From Nodosilinea nodulosa PCC 7104 (GTDB lineage Bacteria; Cyanobacteriota; Cyanobacteriia; Phormidesmidales; Phormidesmidaceae): a DNA stretch of 64,000 nucleotides. The notes under the pieces were generated by a model. That model had not been told where the DNA came from and did no database searches. It saw only the letters and a list, made by a program, of their open reading frames with translations. The DNA lies in the NCBI RefSeq assembly GCF_000309385.1, contig NZ_JH976537.1, positions 5,232,410 to 5,296,409 on the forward strand, in the 5' to 3' direction. Made by a program: the position numbers and the translations under genes. Every line of letters starts with the position of its first letter. Positions within the stretch are counted from its first letter, which is position 1. Positions 1 through 8,639 of this stretch are shown in pieces.

Positions 1-558
1 ACCCCCAGCAGCAACCCCAACCTCAGCCAAGAAGCCCAGGAGTATCTGGCCAATCGGCCTGTCATTTTGACTGGCGATGGTTTGGCAGGCGATGGTGCAG
101 CCAGCAGCCTGCCCATCGTCAACCCAGGATCGCGGCTGCTGACTTTGACTAACCCTTACACCAGCGGTACGGACGTGCAGCAGCTCCAGAGAGATCTGGT
201 GCGCTGGGGAGCCAAGATTTCGCCGGATGGAATATTTGGCCCGGCCACCCAGCAGGCAGTGGAAGCCTTTCAGCGATCGCAGGGGCTGCTGCCCGACTGT
301 ATTGTCGGCCCCATGACCTGGATCGCGCTGCAAAAACAGCCTCCCGCCTATCGACTGCTGCGGCTAACCAATCCCTACCTGACTGGCCCCGATGTGCTGG
401 TGCTGCAACAGGCGATCGCCCGCGCCGGTCAGGCGATCGCCGTCGACGGTGTATTTGGCCCCACCACCGATCGCGCCGTGCGCCAGTTCCAGGCCAGCCG
501 AGGCCTGGTCGCCGATGGCATCGTCGGTGCCCAAACCCGCGCCAGACTCGGCATCTAA
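1..558 (+). CDS. peptidoglycan-binding domain protein, 5' end missing
   Basis: The frame is already open at base 1, so the true start lies upstream; a TTG at 67 is only an internal codon. Two tandem copies of the PG_binding_1 fold are visible. Each has the pattern 'G.DV..LQ', then 'DG.FGP.T..AV..FQ', then 'DGIVG..T', which matches a three-helix peptidoglycan-binding domain. The first copy spans roughly bases 140-335 and the second 360-550. Such repeats anchor a hydrolase or other catalytic domain to the cell wall; any catalytic part would lie before the window. The gene ends at a TAA and is followed by a repeat-filled spacer. Function beyond wall binding cannot be judged. Confidence 0.85.
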   Translation, partial: TPSSNPNLSQEAQEYLANRPVILTGDGLAGDGAASSLPIVNPGSRLLTLTNPYTSGTDVQQLQRDLVRWGAKISPDGIFGPATQQAVEAFQRSQGLLPDCIVGPMTWIALQKQPPAYRLLRLTNPYLTGPDVLVLQQAIARAGQAIAVDGVFGPTTDRAVRQFQASRGLVADGIVGAQTRARLGI

Positions 559-620
559 CGCCTCCCTGAAAGCTTTCTTAGTCAGCAAAATGCTCTCTTT
601 TGGGTTACGGCCATTGGTGA

Positions 621-650
621 TTTTAGATTGGCGATTTTGGATTTTGGATC
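621..650. repeat. heptanucleotide TTTTGGA repeat, degenerate
   Basis: This is a run of 7-bp units: TTTTAGA, TTGGCGA, TTTTGGA, TTTTGGA, ending in TC. It matches the clean four-unit array at 53811-53838, which also ends in TC. Short tandemly repeated heptamers (STRR-type) are known from filamentous cyanobacteria. The array lies in the spacer between the peptidoglycan-binding gene and the RND pump. Confidence 0.75.
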
Positions 651-655
651 GGCGG

Positions 656-875
656 CTCAATTCTTCTAGTTCCATGCCGCGAAACGCTCGTCTGTGGGTT
701 ACGGCCAGTGCCCAGTTCGCCTATCTCCGAAATGGTTTGGTTGTGGCCTAACCCAAGCTACAGTTCTCAATTCTTCTAGTTCTATGCCGCGAAATGCTCG
801 TCTGTGGGTTACGGCCAGTGCCCGGTTCGCTTATCTCCGAAATAGTTTGATTACGGCCTAACCCACGCTACAGTT
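656..875. repeat. tandem duplication of a 110-bp unit
   Basis: Bases 656-765 and 766-875 are two head-to-tail copies with a period of exactly 110 bp and only scattered substitutions. Each unit contains an inverted pair, TGGGTTACGGCC near its middle and GGCCTAACCCA near its end. The unit therefore looks like a foldable interspersed element that has been duplicated in tandem. A partial extra copy of the GGGTTACGGCCA motif lies upstream at about 602-613. No convincing coding sequence runs through it. Confidence 0.9.
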
Positions 876-941
876 CCTCCCCCATCTCCTCTACCTCCCC
901 CACCTCCCCCACCCCATCACTCCCCCACTCCCCCTCTTCCC
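874..941. repeat. G-free C/T-rich low-complexity tract
   Basis: From base 874 to the A and T of the RND start codon there is no G for 70 nt. The tract is built from imperfect CCTCCCCCA-like units, so the strand is nearly pure pyrimidine. It abuts the ATG at 942 and leaves no room for a Shine-Dalgarno sequence. It may be a decayed tandem repeat. Confidence 0.85.
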
Positions 942-3900
942 ATGAACCCCTTCTACCGCAACCGCCAGCTCCTCCTCCTCACCCTGGTGCTCATCGTCGT
1001 CTGGGGTCTCTCCGCCTTCCTCACCCTGCCGCGCCTGGAGGACCCCGAGATCACCCAGCGCTTCGCCCGCATCACCACCTTTTTACCGGGGGCTACCCCT
1101 GAGCGGGTGGAGACCCTGGTGACCGAGAAAATTGAGGATCGCCTGTTTGAGCTGGAGGAGATTAAATCGCTGCAATCCACTTCCAGCTCGGGGATTTCGG
1201 TGGTTATGGTGGAACTCAAGGAGGCGATCGCCGACGTAGACCCGGTCTGGGCCAAGGTACGCAGCAAGGTGGATGACGCCGTGCCCGACCTGCCCGCCGC
1301 TGCCTCGGTGCCGGAGTACGCCGACAGCTCCACCAAGGCCAGCGCCCTGATTGTGGGCCTCACCTGGCTGCGGGACGATGCGCCCAACTACGCAATTCTG
1401 GGTCGCCTGGCGGAGGCCCTAGAGGATCGGCTGCGGGCCATTCCCGGGACGGATACGGTGGATGTATTTGGCGAGCCGGACGAGGAAATTCGGGTCAATA
1501 TTGCAGCGGCGGAGCTGTCGCGGCTGGGGCTGTCGGCCCAGGCACTCGCCCAGCAGGTGGCCACCAGCGATGCCAAGGTGTCGGCGGGGGAGTACCGCAG
1601 CGCCAGCAGCGAATACCTGCTCGAAGTCGACAGCAGCCTCAGCTCCCTGGAGCAGATTCGCGCCATTCCGATTCAGGCGGGTGAGGATGGCCAGGTGGCG
1701 CGGCTGGGGGATGTGGCCACGGTGACGCAGGGGGTGCAGGACCCGCCGACGGATCTGGCGCTGGTGAATGGGCATCCGGCGATCGCCCTCTCGGCCAAGG
1801 TCGAATCCGCCGAACGGGTGGATCTGTGGGCTGTTCAGGCTCGCCAGGTGCTCGCCGACTTTCGCCGGGAACTGCCCCAAGAACTGGATCTCCACGTCGT
1901 GCTCGACCAGAGCCAGTACGTGCAGCAGCGGCTCAACGGCGTGATTGGCAACCTGATTTTGGGGTCGGCCCTGGTGATCGGCGTATCGCTGCTGCTCTTG
2001 GGTTGGAAATCGGCGCTGCTGGTGGGCCTGTCGCTGCCGCTTACCACCCTGACCGTGTTTGGCACCATGAAAATCCTCGGGGTGCCCCTGCATCAGATGT
2101 CGGTGACGGGCATTATCATCGCCCTGGGGCTGCTGATCGACAACGCCATCATCGCGGTGGATGAGGTACAGGGGCGGCTGCGCCAGGGATTGCCGCCGGG
2201 GGAGGCCGTTTCGCAGACGGTGCGCCACCTGCTGGTGCCGCTGCTGGCCTCGACTCTGACCACGGTGCTGGCCTTCATTCCCATTGCCACCTCGCCCGGC
2301 AGTACAGGGGAATTCATCGGCGCCATTGGGCTGACGGTGATTTTGGCTCTGCTCAGCTCGCTGGCCCTGTCGCTGACGGTGATTGTGGCGCTGGTGGGGC
2401 GGCTGCACCAGTGGAATCCGCTGCCTGTGCGGTGGCACTGGTTGCAATATGGCTTTGCTAACGAAGGGTTGGCCAGCGGTTATCGGTGGACGCTGCGGGC
2501 GGTGCTTCGTCGCCCCTGGGTCGGGGTGGGGCTGTCGCTGATTCTGCCGGTGGTGGGCTTTGCGGTGTTTGTCACCCTACCCCAGCAGTTCTTTCCGCCT
2601 ACCAACCGCAACCAGTTTCAGATCGAATTTGAGCTGCCCACCCAGGCTTCGCTGGATGCCACCCAGGCCCAGGTGCAGCAGGCGCGGGATCTGGCCCTGA
2701 AGCATTCTGAAATTGAGGATGTGCACTGGTTTATGGGCCGCACCGCGCCGCCCTTTTTCTACAACGTGCTCGACAACCGCCGCAACGCCCAGAACTACGC
2801 CCAGGGAATTGTGCAACTGGCCAGCACCCACCACATTCGCGAAACCATTCAAACCCTGCAAAGGGAGATGGATGCGGCCTTTCCCCAGGCCCAGGTGCTG
2901 GTGAAGCAGCTGGAGCAAGGGCCGCCCTTCGATGCGCCCATCGAGCTGCGGGTCTACGGGTCGGACATGACGGGCCTTCGGGAATTGGGCGATCGCCTCC
3001 GCGCCGAGCTGGCCCAGGTGCCCAATGTAATCCACACCCGCGCCACCCTGAGCGAGGCGCTGCCCAAGCTGGCCCTGACCGTCGACGACGCCCAGGCCCG
3101 CCAGCTGGAGCTGGACAACCAGGCGATCGCAGGCCAGCTCAACGCCGCCCTCGACGGGCGCACGGGCGGCTCCGTGCTGGATGGCACCCACGACATTCCG
3201 GTGCGGGTGCGGGTGCCCGAGCCGCAGCAGGGGGATCTGGGGGCGATCGCCTCGCTGGAGATGGTCACCGCCCAGGGGAACATGCCCTTAGATGCGATCG
3301 CCTCTATGGCCCTGGTGCCCGACACCGCCACCATCAGCCGCCGCGATGGCCAGCGGATCAACACCGTGCAGGCGTTTATCACCGCCGGGTCGCTGCCCAG
3401 CACTGTTCTCGCTACCTTCCAAAAACGCTTGGCAGCACAGAACTTTGAACTGCCCCCCGGCTACCGCATCGAGTACGGCGGCGAGGCCGACGCCCGTGGC
3501 ACCGCCGTCGGCAACCTGCTCTCCACCGTCGGAGTGCTGATGATTTTGATGACCGCCACCCTGGTGCTGTCGTTCAACTCCTTTGGCCTGGCGACGCTGA
3601 TTGGCACAGTGGCAATTCTCTCGGTGGGTCTGGCCGCCCTGGCGCTGAAGCTGTTTGGCTCCATCTTTGGCTTTACCGCCATTCTCGGCACCCTGGGGCT
3701 GATTGGTCTGGCCATCAACGACTCAATTGTGGTGCTGGCGGCATTGAGGGAGCATCCGGAGGCTCGCCTGGGCCAGCCCCAGGCGGTAGAAGATGTCGTT
3801 TTTCACGCCACCCGCCACGTGATCGCCACCACGGTGACAACCATTGTTGGCTTTGTCCCGCTCATGCTCGATCCGACCGGGTTTTGGCCGCCGCTGGCGA

Positions 3901-4028
3901 TCGCGATCGCAGGCGGCCTCGGCGGTGCCACCCTGCTGGCCCTCTACTACATTCCCTCGGTCTACCGGCTGCTGACTCGCCGGAACCCTACGCCAGTGGC
4001 CCAAGTCTCGGTAGAGCCTGCGGTATAG
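942..4028 (+). CDS. RND-family efflux transporter (AcrB/HAE type)
   Basis: Inner-membrane proton-driven exporter of the RND superfamily, 1028 residues, a normal length. The N-terminus has a single transmembrane helix followed by the first periplasmic porter region. A transmembrane block around residues 335-480 carries 'GLLIDNAIIAVDE' near residue 398, with one Asp where AcrB has an Asp pair. A second porter region follows, then the final transmembrane block. The TM10 segment near residue 925 reads 'GLAINDSIVVL', so the AcrB Lys940 equivalent is absent. No membrane-fusion partner is adjacent; the upstream gene is a wall-binding protein, so the adaptor must be encoded elsewhere. There is no Shine-Dalgarno because the leader is G-free. 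The gene converges on the CDF transporter. Substrate is unknown. Confidence 0.93.
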   Translation: MNPFYRNRQLLLLTLVLIVVWGLSAFLTLPRLEDPEITQRFARITTFLPGATPERVETLVTEKIEDRLFELEEIKSLQSTSSSGISVVMVELKEAIADVDPVWAKVRSKVDDAVPDLPAAASVPEYADSSTKASALIVGLTWLRDDAPNYAILGRLAEALEDRLRAIPGTDTVDVFGEPDEEIRVNIAAAELSRLGLSAQALAQQVATSDAKVSAGEYRSASSEYLLEVDSSLSSLEQIRAIPIQAGEDGQVARLGDVATVTQGVQDPPTDLALVNGHPAIALSAKVESAERVDLWAVQARQVLADFRRELPQELDLHVVLDQSQYVQQRLNGVIGNLILGSALVIGVSLLLLGWKSALLVGLSLPLTTLTVFGTMKILGVPLHQMSVTGIIIALGLLIDNAIIAVDEVQGRLRQGLPPGEAVSQTVRHLLVPLLASTLTTVLAFIPIATSPGSTGEFIGAIGLTVILALLSSLALSLTVIVALVGRLHQWNPLPVRWHWLQYGFANEGLASGYRWTLRAVLRRPWVGVGLSLILPVVGFAVFVTLPQQFFPPTNRNQFQIEFELPTQASLDATQAQVQQARDLALKHSEIEDVHWFMGRTAPPFFYNVLDNRRNAQNYAQGIVQLASTHHIRETIQTLQREMDAAFPQAQVLVKQLEQGPPFDAPIELRVYGSDMTGLRELGDRLRAELAQVPNVIHTRATLSEALPKLALTVDDAQARQLELDNQAIAGQLNAALDGRTGGSVLDGTHDIPVRVRVPEPQQGDLGAIASLEMVTAQGNMPLDAIASMALVPDTATISRRDGQRINTVQAFITAGSLPSTVLATFQKRLAAQNFELPPGYRIEYGGEADARGTAVGNLLSTVGVLMILMTATLVLSFNSFGLATLIGTVAILSVGLAALALKLFGSIFGFTAILGTLGLIGLAINDSIVVLAALREHPEARLGQPQAVEDVVFHATRHVIATTVTTIVGFVPLMLDPTGFWPPLAIAIAGGLGGATLLALYYIPSVYRLLTRRNPTPVAQVSVEPAV

Positions 4029-4046
4029 ATAATCGGACCTATTTAC

Positions 4047-4949
4047 TCAGTAGGTAATCTCTTGTTCTGTATACTCCTGGGGCTCGATGTGAATCGTGAT
4101 TCGAGCCGGGCCGTAGAGGTTTTCAAGGCGATCTTCCACGGCTTCAGTCACCACATGGGCAGCGCGGATATCGGTGGGTTTGACCACCAGGTGCATGTCG
4201 ATAAACACCTGTCGCCCCAGCAGCCCTCGGGAGGCGATGTTGTGGCAGTTGACCACGCCGGGCACCTGCATTACCTGGGCGTGGATGGCTTCCGGCGCGA
4301 TCGCCATTTCGTCCACCAGCCAGGGCAGATTTTCCCGCAGCACCGTCCATCCGCTGGTAAAGACCAGCAGCGCCACCGGAAAGGCCAGGGCAACATCCAG
4401 CCAGTTTAACCCCCGCCAAACCCCAATTAGCCCGGCCAGTACCACAATGGTGACCCAGATATCGCTCATGGTGTGGCGGGCATCGGCGACCAGAATTTTG
4501 CTGTTCAGGGCCAGGCCGACCCGCCGCTCGTAAAAGGCCACAAAGATATTGATGCCCAGCACAGCCAGCATGATCCAGAGGGCTGTGGCGCCCATGGTCA
4601 CTGGCTTACCCCCCGTGACCAGGCGCTCGATGGCGCTTTTGAAAATTTCAAAGCAGGCAATGCCCAAAAAAGCGGCAATGCCCAGAGCGCCAATGGCCTC
4701 AAACTTTTGGTGGCCGTAGGGATGGTCGCGATCGGGCTGGGGATCGGCCAGGCGATTGGTGGCCAAGCCCAGCACGTTGTTGGCGCTGTCGGTCACGCTG
4801 TGCAGCGCATCGGCCAGCAGGCTCAGCGATCCGGTCAGCCACCCCACGGCGGCCTTGAGCGCTACCACCGCTAGGTTTAGAGCCAGGGTGATTAACAACA
4901 CCCGCTGCACCGCCTGGCGGTTATCGGGAGTAAGGGGACGATCGACCAT
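4047..4949 (-). CDS. cation diffusion facilitator (CDF) metal transporter
   Basis: Membrane antiporter exporting divalent cations such as Zn, Co, Mn or Fe in exchange for protons. The product is 300 residues from the ATG at 4949; a GTG seven codons upstream is the alternative. Two hallmark HxxxD metal-site motifs are visible in the transmembrane part: 'ADALHSVTDSANNV' near residue 40 and 'ADARHTMSDIW' near residue 155. The last third is the cytoplasmic dimerisation domain (ZT_dimer), including 'GVVNCHNIASR' and 'VEDRLENLYG'. It converges on the RND pump with only 18 bp between stop codons. Metal specificity cannot be read from the sequence. Confidence 0.93.
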   Translation of the reverse strand: MVDRPLTPDNRQAVQRVLLITLALNLAVVALKAAVGWLTGSLSLLADALHSVTDSANNVLGLATNRLADPQPDRDHPYGHQKFEAIGALGIAAFLGIACFEIFKSAIERLVTGGKPVTMGATALWIMLAVLGINIFVAFYERRVGLALNSKILVADARHTMSDIWVTIVVLAGLIGVWRGLNWLDVALAFPVALLVFTSGWTVLRENLPWLVDEMAIAPEAIHAQVMQVPGVVNCHNIASRGLLGRQVFIDMHLVVKPTDIRAAHVVTEAVEDRLENLYGPARITIHIEPQEYTEQEITY

Positions 4950-5323
4950 AGGTAACCAGTGAGTGAACACACCAATAAGCAGACTAGCTGGGAGTGCCTT
5001 AGGAACACCAGAGACTATCCCTGGGTCTACATTACTGCCTCAGCGGCGGTCTTAGAATGCCGCAGTTTTTGCCGATTCAGGGCAATCGTCACCCGTGGAA
5101 ACTTGGTATTCGGTCCCTTAAGAGCAGCAGCGCGCCGCTATGATCGGTAAAGTTTGCTTAAGGATTCCGTAAATCCCCGTAGAGATCAGATTTCAGAACC
5201 AGGGTTGCGCGGCTAGTTTAGGAGGAAATGATCGTTTGCGATCGCAGCTATCTTTTCCTGTCGAGCTAACCCTAGTCTGGCAGCCAACCTCGCTGAGATA
5301 TTTTCTTGCCCCATCCCACCGCA
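4950..5323. other. 374-bp divergent spacer
   Basis: This lies between the divergent CDF and PEP-CTERM genes and must hold both promoters. It includes one GCGATCGC site near 5237. I see no clear -10/-35 pair, repeat or RNA gene. Confidence 0.5.
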
Positions 5324-6187
5324 ATGAAACACTGGTCTGCTGCTATCTCATCTACCCTTGGCTTGACGGTGGTGCTGGCGCTGGCGCCAAGGCTTGCGGT
5401 GGCCGCCGAGGCAGTCCCCCCGGACCTGATTGAGCTGAGCGATGGTAACTCGGTCTATCGAGCCGATCTCCTGCGCTTTAGCGAAGACCAATCGTGGCTG
5501 GTGGACGGGGTTGAAACGCTGTTCACCGATCTGTACTTTCTAAATCTAGGCGGCAGCGCTGCCCTGCGGGAGCAGCGACTCGAAGACTTACAGCCAATCG
5601 CCTTTAGCCAACCCACTAGCAATTCTCTCAGCGCCAGCTTTTCAACCTTTGGGGCCAACCTAAATTTCTCCATTAACTCTGTGCTGCTGGGGGGCATCCC
5701 CGGCAGCTATCGCGCCGCCCGCCACGAAACCGTAACCCTGACCAATACCGGCACCGACTGGCTCGATGTCAGTCTGTTTAAGTACATCGACTACGACCTC
5801 CAGTTCGACGGTGTGCTCAACAACAACAGCGCCTTCTTTGCCGACAATACGCTCACCCAAACCGATGCCACCGGGGCGCTGGCTACCCTCACTGCCGATC
5901 AGACTCCCACGGCGGTGCAGATTAGCCCCTACGGCCTGCTGCTAGCTCAGCTGTACAACTCTCCTGCCACCGGCTTGCAAAACAATCCTGGCCCCCTAGT
6001 CGATGGCGATGCCACCGCTGCCTTTCAGTTCGATCGCACCCTGGCCCCCGGTGAGTCAGTGATGTTTAAGTTCGTCATGGAAGTACAGCGCCAGGCAACA
6101 ACAAAGGCCGTCCCCGAACCAGGAACAGCCTTTGCTTTTATTGCGGTGGCGGCGGGGCTGGCGCTACTGCGCCGCCAAACTAGCTGA
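5324..6187 (+). CDS. PEP-CTERM sorting-domain exported protein
   Basis: Secreted protein of 287 residues starting at the ATG at 5324, which begins the signal peptide 'MKHWSAAISSTLGLTVVLAL' ending near 'AVAAE'. An upstream TTG at 5306 is in frame but unlikely. The C-terminus has the tripartite sorting signal: 'VPEPG', a hydrophobic helix, then 'RRQTS'. PEP-CTERM proteins are processed by a dedicated exosortase; none is visible in this window. The mature part is rich in Asn, Thr and Asp, with beta-type patterns such as 'TVTLTNTGTDWLDVSLF', suggesting a beta-sandwich cell-surface or matrix protein. Biological role unknown. Confidence 0.88.
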   Translation: MKHWSAAISSTLGLTVVLALAPRLAVAAEAVPPDLIELSDGNSVYRADLLRFSEDQSWLVDGVETLFTDLYFLNLGGSAALREQRLEDLQPIAFSQPTSNSLSASFSTFGANLNFSINSVLLGGIPGSYRAARHETVTLTNTGTDWLDVSLFKYIDYDLQFDGVLNNNSAFFADNTLTQTDATGALATLTADQTPTAVQISPYGLLLAQLYNSPATGLQNNPGPLVDGDATAAFQFDRTLAPGESVMFKFVMEVQRQATTKAVPEPGTAFAFIAVAAGLALLRRQTS

Positions 6188-6199
6188 CTGCGCGCAAGC

Positions 6200-6436
6200 C
6201 TAGCACTTGTGCAAATTGATACCGGCTTCTTTGGCCATGGCCTCTAGGCCTTTAGATTGCAGGGTTTTGATGGCTTTAGTCGACAGGCGCAGCTTGACCC
6301 AGCGCTTGCCCTGGGGCCACCATACCCGCTTCTCCTGCAGGTTGGCCTCCTGCAAGCGCTTGGTACGGCGGTGAGAGTGGGAGATTGAGAAGGCATTATT
6401 CGCCTTTTTTCCGGTCAATTCACAATGACGAGCCAT
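6200..6436 (-). CDS. rpmB: 50S ribosomal protein L28
   Basis: Small basic ribosomal protein of 78 residues. It begins '[20 protein letters not shown]' at the ATG at 6436; the longer frame upstream is not conserved-looking. The family signature 'ELTGKK' is followed by 'SHRRTKR' and '[13 protein letters not shown]'. L28 contacts 23S rRNA and helps subunit joining. It is monocistronic here, with the PEP-CTERM gene converging 12 bp away. Confidence 0.97.
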   Translation of the reverse strand: MARHCELTGKKANNAFSISHSHRRTKRLQEANLQEKRVWWPQGKRWVKLRLSTKAIKTLQSKGLEAMAKEAGINLHKC

Positions 6437-6705
6437 GGATATTCTCCGACAGTAGGCAAACGGCACAATAGCGCAGTTTTCAATTATAGCAGAGGTGTCT
6501 GCTAATCAACCGGCTGAGGCACAGTTTGGCAACCCCCAATCCATGGTCCAGCTTCCCGTAGGTGCGCAGTATGCGGCGCACTTGTGCACTGGCGATATTT
6601 AGGGGGAGATCAGGCCAGGCTCGGTATTCCGCCTTAGCCAATGTCAGTTCGGGGTCAGCCGAGGCCGCAGCGAGAAAAGCGATATGGTCTGCATTAAAGC
6701 TACCC

Positions 6706-8637
6706 CTAGGCGAGAAACGGCGGGGCGGGGCAGTCGAGGGTGATGACCACGGCGCGCAGCAGGCCCATTTCGGCAGGGGTAACGTCGTTGTCGGCCAGTA
6801 CGGTGTGGGCACAGGCATCGACGATGGCCTGCTTTAGCTTCGGGCTGATGTGCTCCAGGCGGGCCAGGCTGGCGCTGATATCGGCACCGCGGACGGGGGG
6901 CAGTTGGTTAGGGGAGGGCTGCTTTTTGGCCCCTGGCAGCTGCGAGATGCCCAGTTTAAAGGCATAGAGAGCATCCTCCGGTCGGCTGTGGCCAACCCGA
7001 GCCAGCAGGGCCAGCAGGGTGAGGGCGTCGCCCCAATGGTCTTGGAGGGTGTCGGGGGTTGACTCGGGGGGCCGGGCGGCACTGTCAGACAGCCGTTTGC
7101 GCAGAATTAGCTGTAGCGGGTAGGTGGACAACAGCAGGCGACCCCCCGGCTGGCTCAGGGCCTTAGCGGTTTGCATAAACCGCTGCCCCGCCTCTGGAGA
7201 CAGCTGCTGGAGGGCGGGGATCAGCGCCTCTAGCAGCAGCAGATCCTGCCCCGACTCCAGGGCACGAGCGTACTTATAAAACTGCCCGACCCGCTGCTTA
7301 CAGTCGGCCCCGTGGGTGGCGGCCAGATACTCAATCTGCTGGGTTTGGAGGGCGGGCTTGGTTCGCACCAGCAGGGCGTACACCAGCTCGGCGGCCCGAC
7401 TGGGGTTCTGGAGGGCGGCTTTGACATCGGGGGGCAGCTGGGCCAGCAGCGATCGCACCTGGTCCAGCCGCCGCGCATCGGTGGTGCCAAGGGCCGTCAT
7501 GAACTGGCCTGCGGAGGGGGGCGCGATCGCGGCAGACCCCTGGCGCACAGAGGTTTGACTACCGCCATGCAGCCCCATCACCAGCGACTCTTCCGCCGCA
7601 GCGGGCGAGGATGGGACCATCGCCTGAGCCGACTCGCCAGGGACGGGCACCCGCCCCAGCCGCCGCAGCCGCTCGCTCAGGGGCGGGTGGGTGGCAAACC
7701 AGCCCCCCAAAAACGACAGGCTGCCGTTGGCTTCACCAAAGAACAAATGGCTGGCGGTTTCGGCCATCGGCGAGGCCACCGCAGAACCCGCCGAAAGCTG
7801 GCCTATTTTGCGCAGAGCCCCGGCAATGCCGTCGGGGTTACGGGTGTACTGCACGGCGGCGGCATCGGCCAAAAACTCGCGCTCGCGGGCTACGGCACTT
7901 TTGATCAGGCGTCCCCCCAGCACCCCCAGGTAGCCGATAACGAGCATGGCCATCGCCGCCGCCAGGATCGCGCCCCCAGCTTTGTCATCGTCCTTCGACC
8001 GCCGCGACCCGCCAGAGTAGTAGCTCATGCGCAGAATGACGCGCCCGGTGATGTAGATCAGCAGCAGCCCGTGAATTACCCCAATCAGCTTCAGATTGAG
8101 GCCCATATCGCCGTTGAGGATATGGCTAAATTCATGGCCAATCACCCCCTGTAGCTCGTCGCGGCTGAGCTGGTCGAGGCAGCCCCGGGTAACTCCAATG
8201 ACGGCCTTATCGGCGGAGTAGCCCGCCGCAAAGGCGTTGATGCCCGGCTCGTCGTCGAGCAGATAAATGGCCGGGATGGGAGTGCCCGAGGCTAGGGCCA
8301 TCTCGCTGACCACGTTGACGAGGCGCTGTTCCGCAGGATCGTCGGTCAGGGGGTTGAGCTGTCGCCCGCCCAACCCCTGGGCTATGCTGTGGCCGCCCTG
8401 GCTGAGCTGGGCCATTTTAGCGGCGCCGCCCACAACCATAAAGCCCAGGGTGCCGCTGGCCACCCAAAACAGGATTCCGGGCTGCCACAGCGCTCCTCGC
8501 CCGCCCGCCTGGGTGGACAGAAGGGCGATCGCCACTCCGTAAAACGCCGCAATCATCATCAGGATCGACAGCCCAAACAGCACCAGCAGCTTGGTGGTAT
8601 TGCGCCGGGCCTGATCTTGGTGCTCAAAGAAATTCAT
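6706..8637 (-). CDS. M48-family membrane zinc metalloprotease (HtpX-like)
   Basis: Integral-membrane metallopeptidase of 643 residues, much longer than the roughly 290-residue HtpX. The N-terminal half is the M48 core: transmembrane helices near residues 20-75, the zinc motif 'GHEFSHILNGD' near residue 168, two more hydrophobic segments, and 'EFLADAAAVQYT', which supplies the third zinc ligand. The second half is a soluble alpha-helical extension of about 300 residues with 'DNDVTPAEMGLLRAV' near its end, which resembles the TerB-like tail of other cyanobacterial members. The stop of the lemA-like gene is 3 bp upstream, so the two are almost certainly cotranscribed. Likely role is quality control of membrane or envelope proteins. 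The 270 bp after the stop contain no convincing gene. Confidence 0.92.
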   Translation of the reverse strand: MNFFEHQDQARRNTTKLLVLFGLSILMMIAAFYGVAIALLSTQAGGRGALWQPGILFWVASGTLGFMVVGGAAKMAQLSQGGHSIAQGLGGRQLNPLTDDPAEQRLVNVVSEMALASGTPIPAIYLLDDEPGINAFAAGYSADKAVIGVTRGCLDQLSRDELQGVIGHEFSHILNGDMGLNLKLIGVIHGLLLIYITGRVILRMSYYSGGSRRSKDDDKAGGAILAAAMAMLVIGYLGVLGGRLIKSAVAREREFLADAAAVQYTRNPDGIAGALRKIGQLSAGSAVASPMAETASHLFFGEANGSLSFLGGWFATHPPLSERLRRLGRVPVPGESAQAMVPSSPAAAEESLVMGLHGGSQTSVRQGSAAIAPPSAGQFMTALGTTDARRLDQVRSLLAQLPPDVKAALQNPSRAAELVYALLVRTKPALQTQQIEYLAATHGADCKQRVGQFYKYARALESGQDLLLLEALIPALQQLSPEAGQRFMQTAKALSQPGGRLLLSTYPLQLILRKRLSDSAARPPESTPDTLQDHWGDALTLLALLARVGHSRPEDALYAFKLGISQLPGAKKQPSPNQLPPVRGADISASLARLEHISPKLKQAIVDACAHTVLADNDVTPAEMGLLRAVVITLDCPAPPFLA

Positions 8638-8639
8638 GG

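Noticed and set aside
656-875. Possible CRISPR-like repeat
   Set aside because: Two adjacent 110-bp copies with no spacers and no cas genes; a plain tandem duplication.
1419-2447. 342-codon open frame antisense to the RND pump
   Set aside because: Gln/Arg/His-rich product with no motif; the opposite strand encodes an intact transporter.
6480-6705. Possible extra gene or M48 C-terminal continuation in another frame
   Set aside because: Translation has some helical-looking stretches, but the M48 protein ends naturally at 6706 and no start codon or ribosome-binding site supports a separate gene.
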